Source: Caldilineaceae bacterium bin5
GTDB lineage: Bacteria; Chloroflexota; Anaerolineae; Caldilineales; Caldilineaceae
Length of the DNA stretch: 64,000 bases
Assembly (NCBI GenBank): GCA_002238445.1
Contig: MPML01000006.1
Span: forward strand, 62,001-126,000
Direction of reading: 5' to 3'
Each line of letters starts with the position of its first letter. Position 1 is the stretch's first letter. Under the pieces are notes generated by a model. The model had not been told where the DNA came from. It saw only the letters and a program-made list of their open reading frames with translations, and ran no database searches. Shown here one piece after another: positions 53,751 through 62,443 of the stretch. A program made the translations under genes and the position numbers.

Positions 53751-54329
53751 TCAGGTTCCTCTCAGGGTGCGCAGCTGCCTTACAAGCCCTTCAAAATCCA
53801 GCGCTGCGAAACTGCTCGTGTCAATGTGAAAAACCGGCCCCTCCAGGTCCAGGGGACGATTGCGCTGCCCCAGCTCCTCAGTGTCGAACTGGCCCATCCG
53901 CAAACGATCCACATGCCCCGGGTGTCGTTCGCCGTTGTCCACCCGCCGGGCATAACGCTGACGCAGCAGATCAGCAGGCGTGGAAAGGATCACCTGCGCC
54001 GGCTGGAACGGGTGGTGCCTCTGCAATGCCTGGAAGCGGGGGTTGGCCCAGTCCGGATCAAAGGGCGTTTCGACAAGCAGCGAGCAGCGGGCTTCCAGCA
54101 GGCGTTCGATCAGCAGATAGACCAGTTCATATGTTGCCCGGCCAAGCTGCTGCGACCACTCCACGGTCGACCAGCCCAGCGTCTCGAAGAGCGACTCCTT
54201 CAGATCGTCGCGTGCGATCAAGGGCAGTCCCAGAGCCGGGGCCAGTTTGCGCGCCAGAGTCGTTTTGCCCGTGCCCGGCGCCCCGCAAACGATCAGCACA
54301 AGCGGCAGGGCATTGCCATCTTCAGTCAT
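53751..54329 (-). CDS. P-loop kinase-like ATPase inside the dcw cluster
   Basis: This protein of about 192 residues has Walker A GAPGTGKTTLA (about 16-26) and the AAA_33/zeta-toxin-like layout: ARDDLKESLFETLG after strand 2, LVETPFD for strand 3, and an Arg-rich lid (RQRYARRVDNGERHPGH). Such proteins phosphorylate small molecules; zeta toxins phosphorylate UDP-GlcNAc. That would be striking here between murC and murB, but the substrate is not shown. ATG 54329 overlaps the murC stop by 8 bases, so it is co-translated with murC. There is no antitoxin partner. Confidence 0.75.
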   Translation of the reverse strand: MTEDGNALPLVLIVCGAPGTGKTTLARKLAPALGLPLIARDDLKESLFETLGWSTVEWSQQLGRATYELVYLLIERLLEARCSLLVETPFDPDWANPRFQALQRHHPFQPAQVILSTPADLLRQRYARRVDNGERHPGHVDRLRMGQFDTEELGQRNRPLDLEGPVFHIDTSSFAALDFEGLVRQLRTLRGT

Positions 54330-55788
54330 CGGTTCCCAGTCTCTCCAGAAGCGTCTCACCGATGCGGTGGCTGGTGCCTGCGCCCAGCGTCAGAACCACG
54401 TCGCCTGCGGTCACCTCGGTGTGCAGAAGCGCGCTCGTTTCCTCGATGTCACCGCTGTGGCGGATCGAAGGATGGGCGCTGGACGACGCCACCTCCGCGG
54501 CTGCCATCGCCCTGTCCCCGCTCTCTCTGGCGGCATAGATATCGGTCACCAGCACCGTGTCGGCGTTGTCGAAACTGCAAGCAATTTTGTGCAGCATAGC
54601 CCTGGTGCGGCTGAATGTATGCGGCTGAAAGACAGCCCAGATGCGTCGCTCGCCGAAGCAGTTGCGGGCCGCGGCCAGGGTCGCCTGGATTTCGGTGGGG
54701 TGATGCGCGTAATCGTCGACGACCGTCACACCGCGCCGCGTTCCCTTCATTTCGAAACGCCGGCCGATGCCGGTATATTGATGCAGGCTCGCCAGGATCT
54801 GCGCCGCCGGCACACCACAGCGGCGGGCGGCGGTCAGCGCGGCCAGGGCATTGCGCAGGTTGTGGATGCCGGGCGCCTGCAGTTGCAGGCAGCCGATCGA
54901 GTTGCCTTCAACCCGCACCGCGGCGGCATAGCCCCCGCTTGCGTCCACTGTCTCACCGGCCGCTTGCACGTCGCACCGGTCATGCAGACCATACGTCAGC
55001 CAGGCCGGACCGCCGCCGGCTGGGCGGCCTGTGCGCAGCGCCTCCGCGCCGGGGTCATCGCCGCACGAGACCACACATCCCTCCGCACGCACCTGCGCCA
55101 CAAACTGGCGAAAGGCATCGACAAAGCTGGTCGGCGTCGGATAGCAGTCCGGATGGTCCCACTCCACATTGGTCACGACCGCCACCATCGGCGTCAGCCC
55201 ATGAAACATGCGATCATACTCATCCGCTTCGATCACAAAGGCGGCGGCTGTGCCTGCATGGGCGTTGCCGAAGCCCGGCAGGTCGGCCCCGATGATATAG
55301 CCGGCATCGCAGCCGCTGGCGTGCAGCGTCTGCACGATCATCGCGGTCGTCGTGCTCTTGCCATGCGTGCCGGAGACAGCGATGACATCGCGGCCGGCCA
55401 GCAGCGGTCGCAAGAACGACTCCCGTCTGACGATCGGAATCCCCAGCTTTTGCGCGGCCTGCCGTTCCGGGTTCGTTTCATCGACCGCGCTGCTGATCAG
55501 GACCACGTCCGGGCGTTCCCCGGCAGGCAGTCCGGTGAGCTCTTCCGCCCCCTGCCGCCCGAAAATCCGGGCGCCGGCCGCGGCCAGGCGCCGCGTGCGT
55601 TCACTCTGCTGGCGGTCGCTGCCGCTGACGCGAATGCCCCGTTCAAGGAGAACATGCGCGATGGCGGAAAGCCCTGCGCCGCCGATCCCAATCAGATGCA
55701 CGCGCAGCTCCGCATCGTCCCCGTCTCGCTTGGATGAAGACGCGTCCAACGCCGTTTGCAACTGCTTCTGCCACCTGTCAACCCGCAT
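54322..55788 (-). CDS. murC: UDP-N-acetylmuramate-L-alanine ligase
   Basis: This ligase of about 488 residues adds L-Ala to UDP-MurNAc. HLIGIGGAGLSAIAHVL starts the UDP-binding domain, VSGTHGKSTTTAM is the ATP loop, and DEYDRMFHGLTP and DDYAHHPTEIQATL belong to the central and C-terminal domains. The open frame reaches a TTG at 55827, but ATG 55788 (RVDRWQKQLQ) has GGAGG six bases upstream and is preferred. The N-terminal 40 residues before the Gly-rich loop are longer than usual. It overlaps the kinase gene by 8 bases. Confidence 0.96.
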   Translation of the reverse strand: MRVDRWQKQLQTALDASSSKRDGDDAELRVHLIGIGGAGLSAIAHVLLERGIRVSGSDRQQSERTRRLAAAGARIFGRQGAEELTGLPAGERPDVVLISSAVDETNPERQAAQKLGIPIVRRESFLRPLLAGRDVIAVSGTHGKSTTTAMIVQTLHASGCDAGYIIGADLPGFGNAHAGTAAAFVIEADEYDRMFHGLTPMVAVVTNVEWDHPDCYPTPTSFVDAFRQFVAQVRAEGCVVSCGDDPGAEALRTGRPAGGGPAWLTYGLHDRCDVQAAGETVDASGGYAAAVRVEGNSIGCLQLQAPGIHNLRNALAALTAARRCGVPAAQILASLHQYTGIGRRFEMKGTRRGVTVVDDYAHHPTEIQATLAAARNCFGERRIWAVFQPHTFSRTRAMLHKIACSFDNADTVLVTDIYAARESGDRAMAAAEVASSSAHPSIRHSGDIEETSALLHTEVTAGDVVLTLGAGTSHRIGETLLERLGTDD

Positions 55789-55842
55789 CGCTGCCTCCAT
55801 CGCTGCGACCGCGCCGCGCTTCAGCAAGGGCGCATCGAACCT

Positions 55843-56388
55843 TCATCCCCGCACCCGCATCAGCAGCAGTATCGCGATGGGAATTACCCACGGCGTCGCT
55901 GACGGCATGATATTCTGGGGCAGATAACGCACCAGTTCAACTGCGATCGGCGACAGTTCCGGACTTATCCATCCCAAGGAAGAGAGGGGATAGCCGTATA
56001 CGTCCTGGTAATACCAGAGGCTGCCGCTGATCAGATAACCGTTAATTGCGCCGACCAGTAAGCTGAGAATCGTACCCTGGGGCATCGGCCACTGCTGGCC
56101 GCTGAACGTGATAACCCGCCCCGCATAACCGGCGAAAATCGTAACAACAAATGCGACCAGATAAAAATTGCTCAGGAACAGTTGCTGAGCACTCAGATCT
56201 TTAGCTGGAAATACCATCTGCCATGCACTGGTCAAGATGGGATTGAGTCGGTCCTCGACGTATAGCAGCAGAAAAATCGCGACGATAATGATCATCGACC
56301 GGCCCAATTCCCGCGCATAGCCCTGGGCAAGGCCTATCAAGGTAATGATGCTGGCGATAGATCCAAAATATACTTCGATCAGGCCCAT
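55843..56388 (-). CDS. Membrane protein of the dcw cluster (CvpA-like)
   Basis: This 181-residue membrane protein has four or five helices (about 8-42, 72-90, 103-125, 162-178). The arrangement and the starting segment ITLIGLAQGYARELGRS resemble CvpA/colicin V production proteins, but similarity is low. It lies between a second membrane protein and murC on the same strand. Possible roles are scaffolding of wall synthesis or a transport function; neither is shown. Confidence 0.6.
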   Translation of the reverse strand: MGLIEVYFGSIASIITLIGLAQGYARELGRSMIIIVAIFLLLYVEDRLNPILTSAWQMVFPAKDLSAQQLFLSNFYLVAFVVTIFAGYAGRVITFSGQQWPMPQGTILSLLVGAINGYLISGSLWYYQDVYGYPLSSLGWISPELSPIAVELVRYLPQNIMPSATPWVIPIAILLLMRVRG

Positions 56389-56405
56389 TACAGTTCAGTG
56401 CTTGG

Positions 56406-56433
56406 TAGTGGCTTATGGTTGGTGGCTGGTAAG
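56406..56433. repeat. Heptamer array, four degenerate units
   Basis: TAGTGGC, TTATGGT, TGGTGGC and TGGTAAG lie in the 68-base spacer between the two membrane-protein genes. This is the only clear array inside the cell-wall cluster. Confidence 0.6.
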
Positions 56434-56456
56434 ACCACTGTTTAATATTCGCTCGA

Positions 56457-57131
56457 CTAATTCTGGCCGCGTCGCAATGTGCTGATCACTGCCACAAGCA
56501 GCACTGTCAACGCAATTGCGGCCAGAATTGGCTGTTGAGGCCCCAATGCCTCCCAGATGTTGTCGAAGTTGGACTCCATCATATCGGTCACGCTGCGCAG
56601 GAACCCCTGCACTCCCGTGCCGGGCGTTGAGACTGACGCAACCCCGACCTCCGGAATGAAGGCGATCAGCCGCGGCGCAAAAGTAGGAATGTAAAACAGT
56701 CCGTTGCCCATGCCTATTATCGCCGCCAGGAGACCCGAAGAGCTCTGATTGTCCGGGATCGCCTTGTTGGTCAGCATGTAGGTAAGAAGAAGCAGCCCCG
56801 ACCAGACCAAAAACGAGACCGTTGGCTGGTCCGCTTCGGAGAGCCATTCCGAGGGGCCCAGCGTGTACACCGGTTCCTGTCCTCCGTCCGCGCCCCCTGC
56901 GCGCAGCGAGGCCAGCAGCTTTGCGCCTATACTGATGACACCAAAAATGATGCCCAACACCTGCCTTACGATATCCAGGGCCAGGCCCTGATTTTGTTGC
57001 AGCAGGAAGAAGCCCCCGACCGAGACGGTCAGCACCGACAACTCCCGGAACAGGCCCCGTCGGAACCCGATCCAACCAAAGAGGAGAACGTAGAGTACAA
57101 ATGCAACTGTGCCTGGCGTAGTTTCACTCAT
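56457..57131 (-). CDS. CvpA-like membrane protein of the dcw cluster
   Basis: This 224-residue protein has four or five helices and an N-terminal FGWIGFRRGLFRELSVLTVSVGG in outline, the Arg-Gly signature near helix 1 of CvpA proteins. A loop with the TLGPSEWLSEAD segment follows. The C-terminus ends in a helix and basic tail (LLVAVISTLRRGQN). It lies between murG and the other membrane protein on the same strand, with short spacers. The function is unknown. Confidence 0.6.
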   Translation of the reverse strand: MSETTPGTVAFVLYVLLFGWIGFRRGLFRELSVLTVSVGGFFLLQQNQGLALDIVRQVLGIIFGVISIGAKLLASLRAGGADGGQEPVYTLGPSEWLSEADQPTVSFLVWSGLLLLTYMLTNKAIPDNQSSSGLLAAIIGMGNGLFYIPTFAPRLIAFIPEVGVASVSTPGTGVQGFLRSVTDMMESNFDNIWEALGPQQPILAAIALTVLLVAVISTLRRGQN

Positions 57132-57265
57132 CTTTTATGCTTTCATCCTTGGAGGTGGGCATCTTTTGGGTCTGTCCCGCCTACATTGCAATTACAATCG
57201 ATGAACATAGACCATAATCACAGTCCATGATCACAGTCCGTAACCCCGGTGGCCGGTGAACTGCA

Positions 57266-58408
57266 CTAACCGCTTGCCGCGAGCCGCTGTAATTCGCGTA
57301 CGATATTGTCTGCCGCCTGGGGCCGGGCCAAAGCGCCTACCGCCGCCCCCATAGCGAGCCGACGGCTTCCGTCCGACAGCAGCGCGGCTATCGTTGGTTC
57401 CAGCCTTTCTGCCAGCTGTCGGTCCTCGACAATGACAGCGCCGCCGGAATCTGCCAGTTTCTGCGCATTGGGGGCCTGGTGGGAGCCGGCGCCGGGCAGG
57501 GGCGCCAGTATCGATGGCAGACGCGCCAGCGGAAACTCGGCCAACACACTGGCCCCGGCACGGGCTACCGCCAGGTCTGCGCTGGCCAGCGCCCAGGCCA
57601 TCTCCTCGTGCAGATAGGCCACGGGGTGGTAGCGGTCGGCCAACAGGGTATAGGGCAGATCCGGCCCTTCCTGTTCCAGCAGCGGCCAGTCGCGCGTACC
57701 GACGACGTGCAGAATCTGGCAAGCGGGCAACAGGCCCGGCGCTGCCTGCCAGACAGCCCGGTTGATGCTGCGCGCGCCCTGGCTGCCGCCGAACACCAGC
57801 ACCAGAGGCATTCCTTCCTCCAGCTCCAGTCCCAGCTTGCGCGTCAACATCTGCCGGGCTGCCTGCCTGTCCTCTATTGCCTTCACAACGCCGGCGCGCA
57901 CAGGGTAGCCGGTGACCACCGCCTTGTGGCCAAAGAAGTCGGCCACCTCGGGGAAGCTGACCGCGACCCGTTGGGCCAGCCGGCTGAGCCAGCGCACCGC
58001 CAGGCCGGGCGTCATGTCCGGCAGATAGATCATTACCGGCACCGACCGCATCCGACAGGCTATCGCGACCGGCGCCATCACATATCCGCCGGTCGCGAAA
58101 CATGCCTGCGGGCGAAACTCTTCAAGAATCTGCAGAGACTGCCGTATACCCGACGTCACTTTGGCCAGACTGCGTGATGCCGTCAATGGATTGCGTCCTC
58201 GCAACGCGCCGCTTTGAATGTTGTGGAAGGGGATTCCAGCGTCCTGCACGAGAGGGTGCTCGATGCCGGTCCTGCTCCCCAGCCACAGCAGTGCCGGGTT
58301 AACCGGAGCGGGTGCGGCGGTCAGAGCGTTGGTTCGTAGCTGTTCGACGACGGCGAGAGCCGGATATACGTGTCCCCCGGTTCCACCACCCGAAATTAGG
58401 AGTCGCAT
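57266..58408 (-). CDS. murG: UDP-GlcNAc:undecaprenyl-PP-MurNAc-pentapeptide GlcNAc transferase
   Basis: This 380-residue GT28 glycosyltransferase turns lipid I into lipid II at the inner membrane face. SGGGTGGHVYPALAV (6-20) and LVFGGSQGARSINRAV bind the lipid-linked acceptor and UDP-GlcNAc, and ARAGASVLAEFPLARLPSILAPLP is the C-terminal donor site. Its start overlaps the 3' end of ftsW by 110 bases, which is unusually long. The start is secure because the Gly-rich loop begins at residue 6. Confidence 0.96.
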   Translation of the reverse strand: MRLLISGGGTGGHVYPALAVVEQLRTNALTAAPAPVNPALLWLGSRTGIEHPLVQDAGIPFHNIQSGALRGRNPLTASRSLAKVTSGIRQSLQILEEFRPQACFATGGYVMAPVAIACRMRSVPVMIYLPDMTPGLAVRWLSRLAQRVAVSFPEVADFFGHKAVVTGYPVRAGVVKAIEDRQAARQMLTRKLGLELEEGMPLVLVFGGSQGARSINRAVWQAAPGLLPACQILHVVGTRDWPLLEQEGPDLPYTLLADRYHPVAYLHEEMAWALASADLAVARAGASVLAEFPLARLPSILAPLPGAGSHQAPNAQKLADSGGAVIVEDRQLAERLEPTIAALLSDGSRRLAMGAAVGALARPQAADNIVRELQRLAASG

Positions 58409-59672
58409 GGGCTGTTTGCCCTGGGGGGCCAGAGGATGCCCCGGATTTTCTTGACCTCAGAACGTTGAATATGCCCCCGCCAGAGCGGTCGTCCGCTGTG
58501 GAGTGAGGGCGTGAGCCGGCTTCGCCTCGACGGGGCGCGGCGGGCGGGGGTTGACCGCGATACCGGCTGATATTCAGCAGTATGCCGGCAGCCCCCATTG
58601 ACGTGACAAGAGAACTGCCGCCGAAGCTGACGAACGGTAGTGTTACGCCGGTGGGGGGCGCGACGGCCACGGCTACCGCGATGTGAATTATGGCCTGCAA
58701 GATGATGAGCGCGGTGATGCCCACTGCCAGCAGAGAGCCGAAGATATCGGACGATTCACTGGCGATGCGCAGGCCGCGATAGACAAACAGCGTGAAGAGG
58801 AGGATCACCAGCAGCGTGCCCAGCAGCCCCATCTCCTCGCCGATTACCGCAAAGATATTGTCCGACCAACTCAAGGGTAGATTTCCGGGCAGCTTTTCGG
58901 TACTGTTGCCCAGACCCACGCCGAGCGGGCCTCCTTTGACAATAGCCTGGCTGGCCTCGCGGATCTGCCATTCGGAGCTATTCAAAGGAGATTGGATCGA
59001 TTCGAGCAGTGCGTTGACCCGGCGGCTGGCATAGCTGTTGCGGGTAATCACCAGCCAGAAGGTGACGACGGCCACAAAGCCGCCCAGGAAAAGCTGCTTC
59101 AGCTCGGCGCCCGCCAGGAAAAATATGATCAGCGCGGTGGCGACGATCAGAATTGTCGTGCTGATATCCGGTTGCGCCACGATCAGCCCGGTCACGATCC
59201 CCATCAGCACGCCAAAGGGGATCAGCCCATAGTTGATATCTTTGATGCGGCTGCCTTTGCTGGCAAGCCAGGTGCTGATATAGATGAGGACGATCACTTT
59301 GACCGGTTCACTGGGTTGTACGCGGCCGCCGAAAAAGGTACGGGTGGCGCCGAAGCGGTTATCCCCCAGAAAGATGACCGCCATCAGCGCCAGCAGCCCA
59401 ACCGCCATCAGAGGAATGCTCCACCGCTCCCAAATCCGGTAGGGGACGAGCGCCGCGCCAACCAGGGTCACCAGGCCGACCCCCAGCCAGCGGATTTGCA
59501 GAAGTACATAGTAGAAGGGCGATTCCCGGTTTTCCAGCGCCCAGGGGTAACTGGCGCTGAAGACCATTACAAACCCGAACAGAATCAGGCAGGTCAGGAC
59601 CGTAGCCAGCGCCCAATCGAAGTTGGACCCGCTCCTGCCGATCTGTCTCGCGTTGTTGACCTGTAGCGCCAT
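58299..59672 (-). CDS. ftsW: Peptidoglycan polymerase FtsW (SEDS family)
   Basis: This 457-residue SEDS glycosyltransferase polymerises lipid II with FtsI during division. It has ten helices, QPDIST in the fourth region, GNSTEKLPGNLPLSWSDNIFAVIGEE (the catalytic Asp region) and LPFVSFGGSSLVT near helix 10. After helix 10 (about residue 365) an Arg/Ser/Gly-rich tail of about 90 residues continues, of which the last 36 codons overlap murG. AGAGGAACG precedes the ATG. The tail may be a genuine cytoplasmic extension or the result of a lost stop codon. Confidence 0.95.
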   Translation of the reverse strand: MALQVNNARQIGRSGSNFDWALATVLTCLILFGFVMVFSASYPWALENRESPFYYVLLQIRWLGVGLVTLVGAALVPYRIWERWSIPLMAVGLLALMAVIFLGDNRFGATRTFFGGRVQPSEPVKVIVLIYISTWLASKGSRIKDINYGLIPFGVLMGIVTGLIVAQPDISTTILIVATALIIFFLAGAELKQLFLGGFVAVVTFWLVITRNSYASRRVNALLESIQSPLNSSEWQIREASQAIVKGGPLGVGLGNSTEKLPGNLPLSWSDNIFAVIGEEMGLLGTLLVILLFTLFVYRGLRIASESSDIFGSLLAVGITALIILQAIIHIAVAVAVAPPTGVTLPFVSFGGSSLVTSMGAAGILLNISRYRGQPPPAAPRRGEAGSRPHSTADDRSGGGIFNVLRSRKSGASSGPPGQTAHATPNFGWWNRGTRISGSRRRRTATNQRSDRRTRSG

Positions 59673-59750
59673 TTTCGTTCCTCTATAGCCGGCCGCAACC
59701 TGCCGTAGCCAGTACCTCCATGTCAGAAGGCCGGCATACTGCGGCTGCAG

Positions 59751-61298
59751 CTAACCGCTAACCACCAGATTGCGGAAATGTTCCCCGCGCTGTTCGAAGT
59801 TTTTGTAGGCATCGTAGCTGGTGCCGCCCGGCGAAAACAGCACAACCGTACCCGGCGTCGCCGTCTGTTTGGCCAGGACAACGGCCTCATCCAGGCGCTG
59901 CACGACCGCACAACAGGGAGCGGATATACGCCGGAACGAGGCCCTTTCCCTCACCTTATCGGCGATCATCGACCCCGCTTCCCCGAACCCGATCAGACAT
60001 TGGACCCGGTCCAACACTTCGTCGGCGAACGTATCCCAGGGTAAGTTCTTGTCTTTGCCGCCGGCCAGGAGAATAAGTGTCTGCGCGCCCGGGGGGAAGA
60101 CCTGCAGCCCGGCGACGGCCCGCTCCGGCGCAGTTGCAATGCTGTCGTTGATCCATACAACGTTACCCTTGGGCCGCATCTCCTCCAGCCTGTGCGGTAC
60201 ACCGGCAAAGGAGCGGGCAACACGGCCCATCGCCTCTACGGATGCGCCGGCCGCGCCGCTGATCGCGGCCGCGCCCAACAGGTTGCTGATATTGTGCTCC
60301 CCCCGCAACCGTACATCGCTGCGGCGGCAGAATGGCCGTCCTTCGAAAATCAGATCTTCGGTCGATTCGGATGCCCAGGCGCCGAAGTCCGGCGGCAGGG
60401 TCTCGGCATGGCGACTTGACAGGCGTCGGCGTCGGCTGGAAGAGATGGAAAAGGGGATGATCCGCCGGTCTTTGCCCAGGGCAGTTCGGCATTGCGTCAG
60501 GAGGGAGTCCAGCTCCCATTCGGCGGGAACCGGCGTCTCTTCATCATCCCAGCCGGCCATCTGGCCAGCCACCGGATCATCGGCGTTGAAGACCACCACG
60601 CTGGTCGGCTTCAGATGACGCAACAGATTGGATTTCGCCAGAGTATAGTCGGCCATTGATGAATGCCGGTCTAGGTGATTTGGCGTGATATTGAGAATGG
60701 CGGCCACGTCCGGGCCCAGCCGGTCCAGCGGCCCGTATGCCAGACTGGGGTCGAACAGCTCGAGCTGAAAACTGCTCAGTTCCAGCACCATCATGTCATC
60801 TTGCCGGATCGTATCGAGGCGGTCCACCAGCGGCCTGCCGATATTGCCGCCAACATGGACGGTATGAGCGCCGCCGGCAGTCTCTTGCAACATTTCTCCG
60901 ACGAGCGTTGTCGTTGTTGTCTTGCCGCTGCTGCCGGTGATGGCGACGACAGGGCAGGGCGCCAGTTGCATTGTGAGCAGGCTGTCATTACTCAGTGGGA
61001 TGCCGCGGCGAATGGCGTCCTGCACCAGCGGCGTTTGCAGCATCACGCCGCCGCTGAGGCAGAGCAGATCGCAGCCATCCAGCAGGTCAGAAGGGTGTCC
61101 GCCGAGGGCCAGCACAACCGGCAGATCACCCAGCTGATCCAACTCCTCCGTCAGCCTTTCGGCCGGCGCGACATCGCTGATCGTTACATTTGCGCCGCCT
61201 GCCGCGAAGAAACGGGCCAAAGCCAGTCCTTGACGGCCCATCCCCAGAATAACGACATTGCGTTTTTCAAAGTTGAACTCTTCGCTGTTGGCAATCAC
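59751..61298 (-). CDS. murD: UDP-N-acetylmuramoyl-L-alanine-D-glutamate ligase
   Basis: This 515-residue ligase adds D-Glu to UDP-MurNAc-L-Ala. [16 protein letters not shown] is the UDP-binding loop, [18 protein letters not shown] the ATP loop, [20 protein letters not shown] the central motif, and [18 protein letters not shown] and [12 protein letters not shown] the C-terminal domain. The start is a GTG with AAGGAGA upstream. It is somewhat longer than most MurD (about 450) because of an insert near residues 240-300. Confidence 0.96.
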   Translation of the reverse strand: MIANSEEFNFEKRNVVILGMGRQGLALARFFAAGGANVTISDVAPAERLTEELDQLGDLPVVLALGGHPSDLLDGCDLLCLSGGVMLQTPLVQDAIRRGIPLSNDSLLTMQLAPCPVVAITGSSGKTTTTTLVGEMLQETAGGAHTVHVGGNIGRPLVDRLDTIRQDDMMVLELSSFQLELFDPSLAYGPLDRLGPDVAAILNITPNHLDRHSSMADYTLAKSNLLRHLKPTSVVVFNADDPVAGQMAGWDDEETPVPAEWELDSLLTQCRTALGKDRRIIPFSISSSRRRRLSSRHAETLPPDFGAWASESTEDLIFEGRPFCRRSDVRLRGEHNISNLLGAAAISGAAGASVEAMGRVARSFAGVPHRLEEMRPKGNVVWINDSIATAPERAVAGLQVFPPGAQTLILLAGGKDKNLPWDTFADEVLDRVQCLIGFGEAGSMIADKVRERASFRRISAPCCAVVQRLDEAVVLAKQTATPGTVVLFSPGGTSYDAYKNFEQRGEHFRNLVVSG

Positions 61299-61424
61299 GA
61301 ATTTATTCTCCTTCCAGTTTCCAGATCCTGGTCAGTGCCTTGCCCCCGGCAGTTACCAAAGGTTGAAAACCGGCTACTAAGAATTGAGGTGCAGTTGCCA
61401 GCATGAAACCTGTCTGGTCGGCGG

Positions 61425-62432
61425 TCATCCATTCCACAGCGCCAGGGCCACCCCCAGCATTCCGCTCAGCACACCGACTATCCAGAATCTCTCTTTGACT
61501 TGTGTTTCGCTCCAACCCATCAACTCAAAATGATGGTGGATCGGGGTCATCTTGAACATGCGGATATCACGACCCAGGTAGCGGCGGCTGAACTTTGCAG
61601 ACGCCACCTGCAGCAGTACGGAAACGGTTTCGGCGACAAATACGAACCCTACGACCGGCAGCAGCAGCCATTGACCGGTCATCAACGCCACCAATGCAAG
61701 CGTTGCGCCCAAGGCCAGGCTGCCGGTGTCACCCATAAAGATCTGTGCCGGATGGGCGTTGAACCAGAGAAATGCGAACAGGGCACCCACCACCGTGAAA
61801 CAGAAAGCCGCCAGATAGGTCTGCCCCTGCATATGGGCGATCAGCCCGTAGCTCGCAAACGAAATGCTGCTGATGCTCCCCGCCAGACTGTCCAGCCCAT
61901 CCGTCAGATTTACAGCATTGCTGAATCCGATAATGATAAAAATTCCCGCCGGGATGAACAGCCAGCCGATCGGAACCCACTGGGTAATGCCGGGCACGCC
62001 GACATAGTACAGATCGGGCGGCCCGAAATAGAGAATGCCCACGATGATCGCGGCAAACACAAACTGGAATCCGCTCTTCATCCGCGCCGACATCCCCTTG
62101 CCCTTGCCCCTGCCGCGCAGCCCCAGCCAGTCATCAACTGCCCCCAGGGTTGCGTGCGCCGCCAGACAGAAAAAGAGCAACAGAGTACTCTTGCCTATCA
62201 GCGTGAAGCCAAGCAGATTCGCCAGATTAAGCGCCCCCGTGATCAGCAGGACCGGAACCACAAACAACAGCCCTCCCATTGTCGGCGTCCCCGTTTTCTC
62301 CTGATGCGAATCCGGTCCTTCCATGCGCACCTGTTTGCCGATTCGGTGGTGTCTGAGTAAGGCGATCAGCGGCTGCCCCCAAATCACGGCAATGAAGAAG
62401 CTGAGTGTCCCCAGCACCAACGGAGATTCCAT
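61425..62432 (-). CDS. mraY: Phospho-N-acetylmuramoyl-pentapeptide transferase
   Basis: This 335-residue integral membrane enzyme transfers phospho-MurNAc-pentapeptide to undecaprenyl phosphate to give lipid [10 protein letters not shown] holds the metal-binding Asp pair, [17 protein letters not shown] the conserved active-site loop, and [14 protein letters not shown] the His motif. Ten helices are expected. The frame opens three bases earlier at a TTG, but ATG 62432 is taken as the start. It follows murF by 11 bases and precedes murD by 126. Confidence 0.96.
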   Translation of the reverse strand: MESPLVLGTLSFFIAVIWGQPLIALLRHHRIGKQVRMEGPDSHQEKTGTPTMGGLLFVVPVLLITGALNLANLLGFTLIGKSTLLLFFCLAAHATLGAVDDWLGLRGRGKGKGMSARMKSGFQFVFAAIIVGILYFGPPDLYYVGVPGITQWVPIGWLFIPAGIFIIIGFSNAVNLTDGLDSLAGSISSISFASYGLIAHMQGQTYLAAFCFTVVGALFAFLWFNAHPAQIFMGDTGSLALGATLALVALMTGQWLLLPVVGFVFVAETVSVLLQVASAKFSRRYLGRDIRMFKMTPIHHHFELMGWSETQVKERFWIVGVLSGMLGVALALWNG

Positions 62433-62443
62433 CAATGAGCCTC

